11,068 bases of DNA from an uncultured Clostridia bacterium (GTDB lineage: Bacteria > Bacillota > Clostridia > Christensenellales > Aristaeellaceae). Below the pieces are notes generated by a model. The model did not search any database, was not told where the DNA came from, and saw only the letters and a program-made list of their open reading frames with translations. The stretch covers positions 1 through 11,068 of the forward strand of contig CAKUCE010000083.1 in NCBI GenBank assembly GCA_934643535.1, given 5' to 3'. The position numbers and the translations under genes were made by a program. Positions 1-6,039 of the stretch are shown one piece after another. The number at the start of each line of letters is the position of its first letter. Position 1 is the first letter of the stretch.

Positions 1-66
1 ATCGGACGAAATCAGGAGGAATCTTGCTATCCGGTCGCTCAATTCAGGCGGCAGTCCGACTTCTTA
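1..66 (-). other. Sequence that interrupts the tRNA-Arg gene
   Basis: On the minus strand, bases 66 to 1 follow the anticodon loop directly. Visible structure: GCGACC at 38-33 is complementary to GGTCGC (79-74) of the tRNA. TCGGAC (59-54) is complementary to GTCCGA (7-2). The anticodon-loop string CCTCCTAAT (74-66) recurs with one mismatch as CCTCCTGAT (19-11). No group I intron core element and no internal guide complementary to the 5' exon is recognisable in these 66 bases, but the segment is cut by the window edge. It may be the start of an intron, the flank of an element integrated in the tRNA, or degenerate sequence. Confidence 0.4.
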
Positions 67-105
67 TTAGGAGGCGACCGCTCTATCCAACTGAGCTACG
101 GAGGC
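67..105 (-). tRNA. tRNA-Arg(CCU), 5' half only; interrupted after the anticodon loop
   Basis: On the minus strand the tRNA reads from base 105 downward. It has a seven-base acceptor strand GCCTCCG (105-99), TA, a D stem GCTC/GAGC (96-93 and 83-80) around loop AGTTGGATA, G26, the anticodon stem GTCGC (78-74) and the loop CTCCTAA (73-67) with anticodon CCU at 71-69. This half is canonical. The expected 3' half (anticodon stem return, variable loop, a TTCGA T-loop and CGGAGGC) does not follow. The bases from 66 down to 1 contain no T-loop. A GCGACC that would pair with GGTCGC does occur, but only 35 bases later, at 38-33. The gene is therefore split by an insertion or intron that runs past the window edge, or it is a truncated remnant. 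A consensus promoter precedes it. Confidence 0.75.
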
Positions 106-171
106 TTATGCAACTGATACTCTTTCTCACCGAAACGGCACCCTTCGCTCGTTCGGCCTGAAGGCTTTTCT

Positions 172-201
172 ATTATAGCAACATTTCCCCCTGTTTGTCA
201 A
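172..201 (-). promoter_or_regulatory. Sigma-A-type promoter of the tRNA-Arg gene
   Basis: On the minus strand a perfect -35 TTGACA (201-196) is followed after 18 bases by a perfect -10 TATAAT (177-172). Transcription would start near 165, leaving a leader of about 60 bases before the tRNA 5' end at 105. The strength of the match suggests a gene meant to be highly expressed, as expected for a stable RNA. Confidence 0.8.
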
Positions 202-230
202 AAGTTTTCTTTTCTTTCCGAAACAACTCA

Positions 231-295
231 TGCAACATTGAACGTTATATTACATGCAATGCATATATTGTTGCATACAATGCAAACGCTTGCGT
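231..295. promoter_or_regulatory. Cluster of TGCA-containing dyads, with a LacI/PurR-like operator at 280-295
   Basis: This AT-rich stretch lies between the divergent tRNA and methyltransferase promoters. It holds several overlapping inverted repeats: ATGCAATGCAT (254-264), TTGCAT-ACA-ATGCAA (271-285, perfect 6-base arms) and ATGCAAACGCTTGCGT (280-295). The last has a near-perfect GCAAACGCTTGC core with central CG, the shape of LacI-family operators; it differs at two positions from the E. coli PurR box as I know it. TGCAAC at 231-236 and TTGTTGCAT near 268-276 add repeats of the same word. Neither the binding protein nor the regulated gene can be told. The rest of 106-338 shows no gene. Confidence 0.4.
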
Positions 296-338
296 TATTT
301 CGTGAAATATTTTTAGCCTTTTTTCTTCCAAAAAGGGT

Positions 339-367
339 TTGATTTTACGCGTCTTTCGTGTTATACT
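339..367 (+). promoter_or_regulatory. Sigma-A-type promoter of the methyltransferase-rho operon
   Basis: A -35 TTGATT (339-344) and a -10 TATACT (362-367) are separated by 17 bases. Transcription would start near 374, giving a leader of about 56 bases to the GTG at 430. The match is why the upstream GTG at 358, which overlaps the -10 element, is not accepted as a translation start. Confidence 0.6.
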
Positions 368-429
368 ACTTTCAGCTGGGCTTTCAGCTTATTTTTGGTA
401 CTCTTTGCCCTTGCGAAAAGAGGTTTCAC

Positions 430-1446
430 GTGCGATATGCCATGCTCCTGAAACCGCACTCGAATGTCAGATACCGTCATTCGCTGGAAAAACTGGCAAT
501 GACCGAGCTTTCCTGTATTCTGAATGCGTGGAAAATTCCGGCTTCTCCGGAGCTGCTCCATCTGGGTGGCGAACCTTTTCTGGTTTTCTCTGCACCGGCG
601 CTTACCGCCCGGCAATGGAGTGAAATCTCCGCCAACGCCGGCTGCTGCTTTACCGCCGAGCTGCGAGAGGACGATTCTCTGGCTCCCCTGCCCCGTACCG
701 GGCGCAGCTATTATCCGGAGGAGCTTTCAGAATTGATGAAGTACAAGGGAAAAACCAATGCTGATTTTACCCGGCTGCTTTTGCACTGCGCCCGCGCAGC
801 GTCACAGTACGCGCATTGCGACGGTCCGCTGACCATCCTGGATCCCATGTGCGGAAAGGGCACGACTCTTTTCTGCGCACTGGAAGAAGGCGATCATGCC
901 GTAGGGATCGACGTGGATGCAAAAGCCCTGCGAGAAGCGGATCAATTACTGGGACGTTCCCTGAAGATGAACCGCTTCAAGCATAAACGGGAAGAAAGTT
1001 CTCTCACCGTTCCTCGTGGAGCGCCGGTCCGCAGCGTAGGCTATCGTCTCAGCTCCAGCTCTGAAAGCCGCAAGGCTGGAAACGAGCTTACGTTCCGGCT
1101 GCTGAACGGAGACCTGAGGGTGCTTCCTTCTGTCATGGCGCGGGAAAGCTGTCACCTTACAGTGGCTGACCTGCCCTATGGCGTACAACACGCTCCCAGC
1201 GATGGGAAAAAAGTCACATCTTTGGAGCGCTTTGCGTTTCAGGTGTGCGAAAGCTGCTTCGCCGTTCTGAAACACGGCGGCGCGATTGCGCTTTCCTTCA
1301 ACACTTACACGCTCAACCGCAGAGACGTACTTGGGGCGACTCAGGCCGCAGGATTTCGTCCGCTGAACGAAGCGCCCTACAATGGCTTCGCTCACTGGGT
1401 GGAACAGGCTGTGGACCGGGACGCCGTGTTGGCCGTAAAGCCGTAA
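430..1446 (+). CDS. TRM11-like SAM-dependent methyltransferase
   Basis: This predicted 338-residue cytosolic protein is a class I methyltransferase of the TRM11/UPF0020 type, a family whose characterised members methylate N2 of a guanosine in tRNA. The SAM-binding motif ILDPMCGKGTT is at residues 136-146, an acidic motif II aspartate at 161 (GIDVDA), and the catalytic-type motif DLPYG at 247-251, close to the D/N-P-P-Y/F motif of amino-group methyltransferases. A conserved-looking YKGKTNADFTRLLL precedes motif I near 105. No THUMP domain is apparent, so the substrate is uncertain; rRNA or tRNA guanine is an inference. The GTG at 430 is chosen because AGAGG (419-423) lies six bases upstream and the reading frame further up overlaps the promoter; ATG at 442 is the alternative. 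The stop lies 48 bases before the rho start with no terminator between, so the two genes are probably cotranscribed. Confidence 0.75.
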   Translation: MRYAMLLKPHSNVRYRHSLEKLAMTELSCILNAWKIPASPELLHLGGEPFLVFSAPALTARQWSEISANAGCCFTAELREDDSLAPLPRTGRSYYPEELSELMKYKGKTNADFTRLLLHCARAASQYAHCDGPLTILDPMCGKGTTLFCALEEGDHAVGIDVDAKALREADQLLGRSLKMNRFKHKREESSLTVPRGAPVRSVGYRLSSSSESRKAGNELTFRLLNGDLRVLPSVMARESCHLTVADLPYGVQHAPSDGKKVTSLERFAFQVCESCFAVLKHGGAIALSFNTYTLNRRDVLGATQAAGFRPLNEAPYNGFAHWVEQAVDRDAVLAVKP

Positions 1447-1494
1447 ATGCCGCAGCTTTGGGGATCGTTCGTGATCGGAAAAGGAGGGGTTTGT

Positions 1495-3513
1495 TTGCAA
1501 ATCAACGAATTACAGGCGATGACCGTCATTCAGCTTCGGAAGCTCGCTCGTGAAAACAAAGTGAAGCTGAGCGCCGGAATTGATAAAGAAGGAATTGTCC
1601 AGCGTCTTTACGACGCTCTTGGCGACCAAAAGGATTTTTCCGTGCAGATTCCGGAGGAAAATGAACCCGTTTCTGTCGCCGCAGAGCCTCAGCCGCCCGT
1701 TGAAACGCCTGCTCCTCCAAAGGAAAACGGACTGGAGGAATCGCTTGCGGCGGACGTGACCTCTGTCCAGCCGGGAAGCGGCTACCATCCCTGGGGCACG
1801 GAACGTGCCGAGGAGAACGACGGTCATTTCCATCCCGTTTTCCGTCAGGGCTGGCAGGCGCGCGCAGCGGCCCAGCGGGAGACGCCGCCTCGCCCTGCCT
1901 GGCAGCAGCAGCGCCCCGTAGGTGCGGCCAACCGTTTTGGTCCTCAGGTGTCCTCTCCCAGTGCGCAGCCCATAGGCCAGCAGGAGGAACGCCAGGAAGC
2001 CTTCCAGCCCCGCATGCCGGAAAGCGCTCCCCGGCTGGATGGTTATCGTCTGGGCTACCGGGCTGCTCCTCAGCGTCCCAGCTACCAGAACCGGGATAAC
2101 GGCTATCGCAATCCTTCCTACGGCGGCGGAAATGCTTCCTATGGCAATAACGGCTACAACAACAATTCCTATAACAACGGGTACCGCCAGAACAATTACC
2201 GGCAGCAGCCAGCGTATGGCGGCTATCCTCAGCAGCAGCCTGCCTATCCGCCCCGTGGCGGGGCTGACAGCCGTCTGAGCGACAGCATTTACCGTATGGG
2301 ACGGGATCCGCAGTTTTCAGAGCAGGCGGAAGCCGGCATGCTTCCGGATCTATTGAAGGTTCCGGAAAGCAAACCCGTTTCCGGTATTCTGGAGGTTTTG
2401 CCGGATGGATATGGCTTTTTGCGCAGCGGAACGCTGCTGCCCGGCCGCGACGATATTTATGTGTCCATGGCGCAGATTCGCCGTTACGACCTGCGCACGG
2501 GCGATTTTATAGAAGGTGGCGCCAAGGCGCAGCGGGACAACGAAAAATTTGCCGCCCTGCTGGTCGTCGATAAAGTAAACGGCATTGAAGCCGAAGAAAA
2601 TCCTCATCGTCTCAATTTTGATCAGCTGACTCCTGTTTATCCCAACAAGCGTGTTGTGTTGGAAGCGCCGGATGGCAGCAGCAGTATGCTGATCCGACTT
2701 GTCGATCTGATCGCCCCCATCGGTTTTGGCCAGCGTGCCATGATCGTCTCCCCGCCCAACAGCGACAGTCTCTCCATTCTGCGGGACATCGGCTGTGCGA
2801 TCAAGCGCAACGACGAAAACGCAGAGGTGCTGATGCTGCTGATCGACGTAGCGCCCGAGGAAGTAACGGAGATCCGTGAAAGCGCTGCGGGCGAGGTATT
2901 TGCCTCCACCTTTGCCGATTCGCCCGAAATGCAGACCCGCGTCAGCGAAACCATGCTGGAACGCGCGCAGCGTCTGGTGGAGAGCGGCAGAAACGTGGTT
3001 ATTCTGCTGGACAGCCTGACGAAACTGACCCGCGCCTATCAGGGGACGCTGGTTCAGGGCAGCCGCCCCATGAGCAATACCGTCACCCCCGCCGCTCTGG
3101 TACGGCCCAAGCGTTTCTTTGGCGCTGCCCGCAATACTCGCGAAGGCGGCAGTCTGACCGTTGTGGCTACCATCAACGTCAATACCGGCTCCCGCGTGGA
3201 TGACATCATCTATGAAGAGTTCCGCGGCACGGCTAACATGGAGCTTTTCCTGCTCAGCCCCAGCGACAGCGACCCCATTCATCCCATGATCGACCTGCAA
3301 CGCTGCGGCACCAAAAAGGACGACATGCTGCTGGATGACGAGCGCAAGGAAAGTCTGCGTTCTATCCGCAAGGTTCTGGGAAGCGCCACCAACGGCGAGG
3401 CTGTGGTGCAGCTGATCGACATGATGAAAAAGACCAAGTGCAACGATGACCTGATGGCTCGCCTGAAGGAATGGGTCGCACTATGGGAGAAAAGCGGATA
3501 TTTGAAAAAGTGA
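1495..3513 (+). CDS. rho: Rho-family transcription terminator homologue with altered ATPase site
   Basis: The predicted protein has 672 residues, against about 420 for E. coli Rho. The TTG at 1495 is chosen because AGGAGG (1482-1487) lies seven bases upstream; an ATG at 1447, touching the previous stop, has no such site. Domains: a SAP-like Rho N-terminal helix bundle (about 1-43); a long low-complexity linker (44-285) whose 183-253 part is rich in N, Q, Y and G; a cold-shock-type RNA-binding domain (about 293-365, GILEVLPDGYGFLR and DDIYVSMAQIRRYDLRTGD); and a RecA-like domain (about 380-650). The fold markers VRPKRFFGAARN, GGSLTVVATINVNTGSR and YEEFRGTANMEL are present, as is the Walker B region VVILLDS. 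The P-loop, however, reads PPNSDSLS (420-427) where E. coli has PPKAGKTM. The catalytic glutamate in LLIDERPEE is replaced (LLIDVAPEE, 449-456), and the arginine finger of GTRKEE is a lysine (GTKKDD, 605-610). It most likely binds RNA and forms rings but hydrolyses ATP poorly or not at all (inference). It is the last gene of a two-gene operon with a strong terminator. Confidence 0.85.
   Translation: MQINELQAMTVIQLRKLARENKVKLSAGIDKEGIVQRLYDALGDQKDFSVQIPEENEPVSVAAEPQPPVETPAPPKENGLEESLAADVTSVQPGSGYHPWGTERAEENDGHFHPVFRQGWQARAAAQRETPPRPAWQQQRPVGAANRFGPQVSSPSAQPIGQQEERQEAFQPRMPESAPRLDGYRLGYRAAPQRPSYQNRDNGYRNPSYGGGNASYGNNGYNNNSYNNGYRQNNYRQQPAYGGYPQQQPAYPPRGGADSRLSDSIYRMGRDPQFSEQAEAGMLPDLLKVPESKPVSGILEVLPDGYGFLRSGTLLPGRDDIYVSMAQIRRYDLRTGDFIEGGAKAQRDNEKFAALLVVDKVNGIEAEENPHRLNFDQLTPVYPNKRVVLEAPDGSSSMLIRLVDLIAPIGFGQRAMIVSPPNSDSLSILRDIGCAIKRNDENAEVLMLLIDVAPEEVTEIRESAAGEVFASTFADSPEMQTRVSETMLERAQRLVESGRNVVILLDSLTKLTRAYQGTLVQGSRPMSNTVTPAALVRPKRFFGAARNTREGGSLTVVATINVNTGSRVDDIIYEEFRGTANMELFLLSPSDSDPIHPMIDLQRCGTKKDDMLLDDERKESLRSIRKVLGSATNGEAVVQLIDMMKKTKCNDDLMARLKEWVALWEKSGYLKK
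2041..2253 (+). repeat. Prion-like, N/Q/Y/G-rich repetitive segment of the rho gene
   Basis: Residues 183-253 of the Rho homologue consist of imperfect short units such as NGYRNPSYGGGN, NNGYNNNSYNNGY and QQPAYGGYPQQQPAY, almost free of hydrophobic and acidic residues. Similar N/Q-rich inserts in the same place in Clostridium botulinum Rho were shown to behave as a prion domain, and a disordered Rho segment in Bacteroides thetaiotaomicron forms condensates. That this one does so is an inference from composition. Confidence 0.7.
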
Positions 3514-3516
3514 TTT

Positions 3517-3553
3517 TTCCGGCCTGTTAAGGAAAACAGGCCGGAATTTTTTT
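3517..3553 (+). terminator. Intrinsic terminator after rho
   Basis: A perfect 12-base inverted repeat, TTCCGGCCTGTT (3517-3528) and AACAGGCCGGAA (3535-3546), with a six-base loop, is followed by seven T (3547-3553). It begins three bases after the rho stop codon. Its strength fits a true end of the methyltransferase-rho transcript. Confidence 0.92.
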
Positions 3554-3798
3554 GAAAAGTCTGCGTATTGAACGAATACTTTGGATTGCCTTTTTCACTT
3601 ACCATTCATGCAGGATTTTTCTTTGCAAAGGCGAATTTCATTCGCATAAGGCTCTGCGCCATCGGCGACTGTAAGGCGCAGGCTCCCTCGCTCGTTTCAT
3701 TTTGCTCTTACACTTTTTGCAGAAGAGAACGATACTTCCGGGCAGGGAATACGGCCTTCAGTGGCGATGTATACGAAACTTAGGGAGGCAACCAAACG
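3554..3798 (+). other. Intergenic region before the lactonase gene, with two hairpins
   Basis: About 245 bases carry no convincing gene; the longest open frame is 71 codons and lacks a ribosome binding site. Two inverted repeats are visible: GCGAAT-TTC-ATTCGC (3631-3645) and CTGCGCC/GGCGCAG (3654-3660 and 3675-3681, 14-base loop). Neither is followed by a T run, so they are not terminators; they may be leader structure of the lactonase mRNA or a degenerate palindromic repeat. I found no convincing -35/-10 pair. AGGGAGG at 3782-3788 is the lactonase ribosome binding site. Confidence 0.5.
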
Positions 3799-4785
3799 AT
3801 GATAGATCTGTTAATCGGCACCCTGACCCGCATGGGCGGCGCGGGAATCTGTTATGTTCGCATCAACCACCACTGTATGACGCAGCTCTGGGCCGACGAT
3901 TCTCTGACCGACCCCAACTGGCAGCTGGCCGGGCCAAATGGACGCATTTTTTCCGTCAGCAATAGCGGTGCCGAACCTATGAACGGCTGCGTTCACGAAT
4001 TGCAAATTTCCCCCGATGGCATGAAGCTCCTCTCTACCCAGCCAACCGGCGGAAATGAGCCTTGTTACCTGACGCTTTCCGGAGACGGGCGCTATCTGCT
4101 GTGCGCCAACTATGGCAACGGTTCTCTGGCGGTGTTTCCCCTTCTGAAAGAGGGAATCGGCGAACGCATCCAACTGGTGCAGCACAGTGGTTCCGGCCCG
4201 CATCCCACTCGCCAGACCGGGCCGCACCTGCACCAGATCACCCGAATCCCCCACCTGCCCGGCTGCTTCTGCGCGGTGGATCTGGGGCTGGATGAGCTGT
4301 TTGTGTACAAGCAGGATGAAAACGGTTTGCTTCACGAGTGTTATCGAGTGGCCGTTCCTGCTGGACAAGGCCCCCGACATGTGGCATACGGACCTCATGG
4401 GACGGCTTTTCTGGTGACGGAGCTGGGCAATCGCGTTTATCCTGTTCTTTTGGAAAATAACGGCGGTCATGTGGTTGGCGAAGGCGTATCCACGCTGGAA
4501 AGATCGGATACGCCCAACACAGCGGCGGCTCTTTGGCTTTCTTCGGATGGGACTTCCCTCTATGCTTCCAATCGCGGCGAAGGCAGCATCGTGCGCTTCA
4601 CGCCCTCACCGCTGAAAAAAGAACAGGCGATCGTGCTGCCCGGCAGGGAACCGCGGGATTTCTGCCTGCTGGAGAAAGAAACGCTGGTAGCCGCCTGTCA
4701 GGATCAGGGCCTTTATCTGGTCTGTAACGGAGAAACCGTGGACTTTCTGCCCTGCCCCGGCGCAGTACGGGTCATTCGCCTGTAA
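3799..4785 (+). CDS. Lactonase-family (YbhE-type) beta-propeller protein
   Basis: The 328-residue product matches the 6-phosphogluconolactonase (Pgl/YbhE) seven-bladed propeller family in length and layout. It has no signal peptide or membrane segment, so it should be cytosolic. Family-typical strings are FSVSNSG and CANYGNGSLAVFPL in the N-terminal half, GPHLHQ and DLGLDELFVYKQDENG near the middle, then GQGPRHVAYGP, YASNRGEGSIVRF and GREPRDF. Enzymes of this family open sugar-acid lactones such as 6-phosphogluconolactone; related proteins act on other lactones. AGGGAGG lies ten bases before the ATG. The gene is monocistronic and converges on the rhamnose operon. A link to rhamnose use is conceivable only if a lactone intermediate is made. 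The operon itself encodes the phosphorylative route, which has none, so the substrate is left open. Confidence 0.8.
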   Translation: MIDLLIGTLTRMGGAGICYVRINHHCMTQLWADDSLTDPNWQLAGPNGRIFSVSNSGAEPMNGCVHELQISPDGMKLLSTQPTGGNEPCYLTLSGDGRYLLCANYGNGSLAVFPLLKEGIGERIQLVQHSGSGPHPTRQTGPHLHQITRIPHLPGCFCAVDLGLDELFVYKQDENGLLHECYRVAVPAGQGPRHVAYGPHGTAFLVTELGNRVYPVLLENNGGHVVGEGVSTLERSDTPNTAAALWLSSDGTSLYASNRGEGSIVRFTPSPLKKEQAIVLPGREPRDFCLLEKETLVAACQDQGLYLVCNGETVDFLPCPGAVRVIRL

Positions 4786-4812
4786 GCCCGCCGTACAGAG
4801 TCGAAATACAGC

Positions 4813-4849
4813 AACCCCATCCATGCTTTTTCTCAGCATGGATGGGGTT
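4813..4849. terminator. Bidirectional hairpin terminator between the lactonase gene and the rha operon
   Basis: A perfect 14-base inverted repeat, AACCCCATCCATGC (4813-4826) and GCATGGATGGGGTT (4836-4849), encloses a nine-base loop. It lies 27 bases after the lactonase stop and 32 bases after the rhaM stop on the other strand. The T tracts are short on both strands (TTT then GAAATT on plus; TTGCTGTATTT on minus), so its efficiency is uncertain, but its place between convergent genes fits a shared terminator. Confidence 0.75.
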
Positions 4850-4881
4850 TGAAATTCGGGCAAAAATTGTCGGACGACCGT

Positions 4882-5196
4882 TTATTCGAAAAGAAACACC
4901 TGCCGCATCAACGGCTGCGCGCCGGTAACCGGGTCCATGTCCATCTGCATAACGTCTTTCATGAACTCGTTCCAGCGATCCACCACAGCGCTGCGTGCCT
5001 GCACCTGTGCGGCAGTCTGCACACTGTCGCACTCATAATAGCCAAACAGCTCGTTGCCTGCATTCCAGATGGTGTAGTTCCGAATCCCTGCTTCCTTCAG
5101 CACGGCCTTCATTTCGGGCCAAAGGTGATTATGCCGGTCAATGTACTCCTCCAGCCTGCCGGGCAGGACGGTGGCTTTCCAAGCGTAGCGTTCCAT
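4882..5196 (-). CDS. rhaM: L-rhamnose mutarotase
   Basis: This 104-residue protein is the same length as E. coli RhaM and aligns throughout. It interconverts the alpha and beta anomers of L-rhamnose, supplying the form used by the isomerase, and acts in the cytosol, typically as a dimer. The RHNHLWPEM motif places the catalytic His at residue 22, and NYTIW places the Tyr at residue 41, both as in E. coli. WNEFMKDVM near 75-83 matches the conserved tryptophan segment. It is the last gene of the operon: a purine-rich GGGGGA lies about eight bases before the ATG and only 17 bases separate it from the rhaD stop, with a hairpin terminator downstream. Confidence 0.93.
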   Translation of the reverse strand: MERYAWKATVLPGRLEEYIDRHNHLWPEMKAVLKEAGIRNYTIWNAGNELFGYYECDSVQTAAQVQARSAVVDRWNEFMKDVMQMDMDPVTGAQPLMRQVFLFE

Positions 5197-5213
5197 GACA
5201 TTTCATCCCCCAT

Positions 5214-6038
5214 TCAGCCAAGAAAAGCCTGATTCAGCTTCACGCCAAACTCGTCGGCAATGGCCTGCAGGTCTTCGTCCCGAATGGTCTGAAGCACCGG
5301 CTTGCCGGAGGAAACCACCTTCATGTAGATTTCCGCTGCTTTCTCGATGGTGTGCATCAGGCCGAAGGCAGTATCAAAATCAGGCCCGGATACGAAGAGG
5401 CCATGATGCGCCCAGACTGCCGCATCATATTCCTTCATCAGCTTGCTGGTAGCCAGCGCAATGTCCGCGCCGCCAGGCACCATCCACGGTACCACGCCCA
5501 CGCCGCCGGGGAATACCACCGGACACTCGGTCGCGCTCTGCCAAAGGGCACGGGTAAAGTCACGGGCCGTCAGGGGCAGAATGTAGGTCATGGCGATAAT
5601 GTTGGCCGGATGGGCATGATAAATCACCCGGCATGCGCCGTCGGTCGCGGCTTTGCGCACACTGTGGTTCAGAAAGTGGCTCGGGAATTCACTGGTAGGC
5701 CGTCCGCCCTTCTCCAGCCCCCAGACAATTCGGTAGCTGTCGCCCTCTGCGTTGATCTGGCAGATACAGAGGTTGTCCTGCGGAGCCAGAGTGACGTTGC
5801 GCAGATATTTGCCGCTACCGGTTGCGATAAAATATTCGCCTTTCAGATTGTCCGCCTGTACGCCCAGTTTCACCCATGGGCCGGGCGTTTCCCTGAAGAA
5901 TGGGCTGCACTGAGCCGCCTCCTTTTCCGTCATGCGGTAAGTCAGATTGCCGCCGTTGCGCTCATGCCAGCCCTGCAGCCAGCCGTCGTTGCACATGCGG
6001 ATATAGGCCTGCATCACATCCAGATCCAGAATGCTCAT
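5214..6038 (-). CDS. rhaD: Rhamnulose-1-phosphate aldolase
   Basis: The 274-residue product has exactly the length of E. coli RhaD, a zinc-dependent class II aldolase. It cleaves L-rhamnulose 1-phosphate to dihydroxyacetone phosphate and L-lactaldehyde. Glu117 (PTSEFPSHF), the zinc ligands His141 and His143 (YHAHPAN) and His212 (AHHGLF) are at the same numbers as in the E. coli enzyme. NERNGG-type sequence HERNGGNLTYR (25-35) forms the phosphate-binding part. The start codon lies one base after the rhaA stop, with GAGGA inside the end of rhaA as ribosome binding site, so translation is coupled. Nothing suggests loss of activity. Confidence 0.96.
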   Translation of the reverse strand: MSILDLDVMQAYIRMCNDGWLQGWHERNGGNLTYRMTEKEAAQCSPFFRETPGPWVKLGVQADNLKGEYFIATGSGKYLRNVTLAPQDNLCICQINAEGDSYRIVWGLEKGGRPTSEFPSHFLNHSVRKAATDGACRVIYHAHPANIIAMTYILPLTARDFTRALWQSATECPVVFPGGVGVVPWMVPGGADIALATSKLMKEYDAAVWAHHGLFVSGPDFDTAFGLMHTIEKAAEIYMKVVSSGKPVLQTIRDEDLQAIADEFGVKLNQAFLG

Positions 6039-6039
6039 T

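Noticed and set aside
137..153. Possible dispersed repeat shared with about 3680-3696 (GGC-CCCT-CGCTCGTT)
   Set aside because: Only about 16 bases match, with a gap; two copies of this length are too weak to call a repeat family within this window.
358..429. Upstream extension of the methyltransferase from GTG at 358
   Set aside because: The first codons overlap the -10 element of a good promoter and no ribosome binding site precedes them; GTG at 430 has AGAGG at six bases.
339..623. A 94-codon plus-strand frame overlapping the methyltransferase start
   Set aside because: It starts in the -35 element and has no ribosome binding site or known motif; the overlapping methyltransferase frame is clearly coding.
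2350..3300. A 316-codon minus-strand frame within rho
   Set aside because: It is the antisense shadow of the conserved Rho ATPase domain, with no start signal or recognisable domain.
3568..3783. A 71-codon frame between rho and the lactonase gene
   Set aside because: No ribosome binding site, an unusual composition, and it spans two hairpins.
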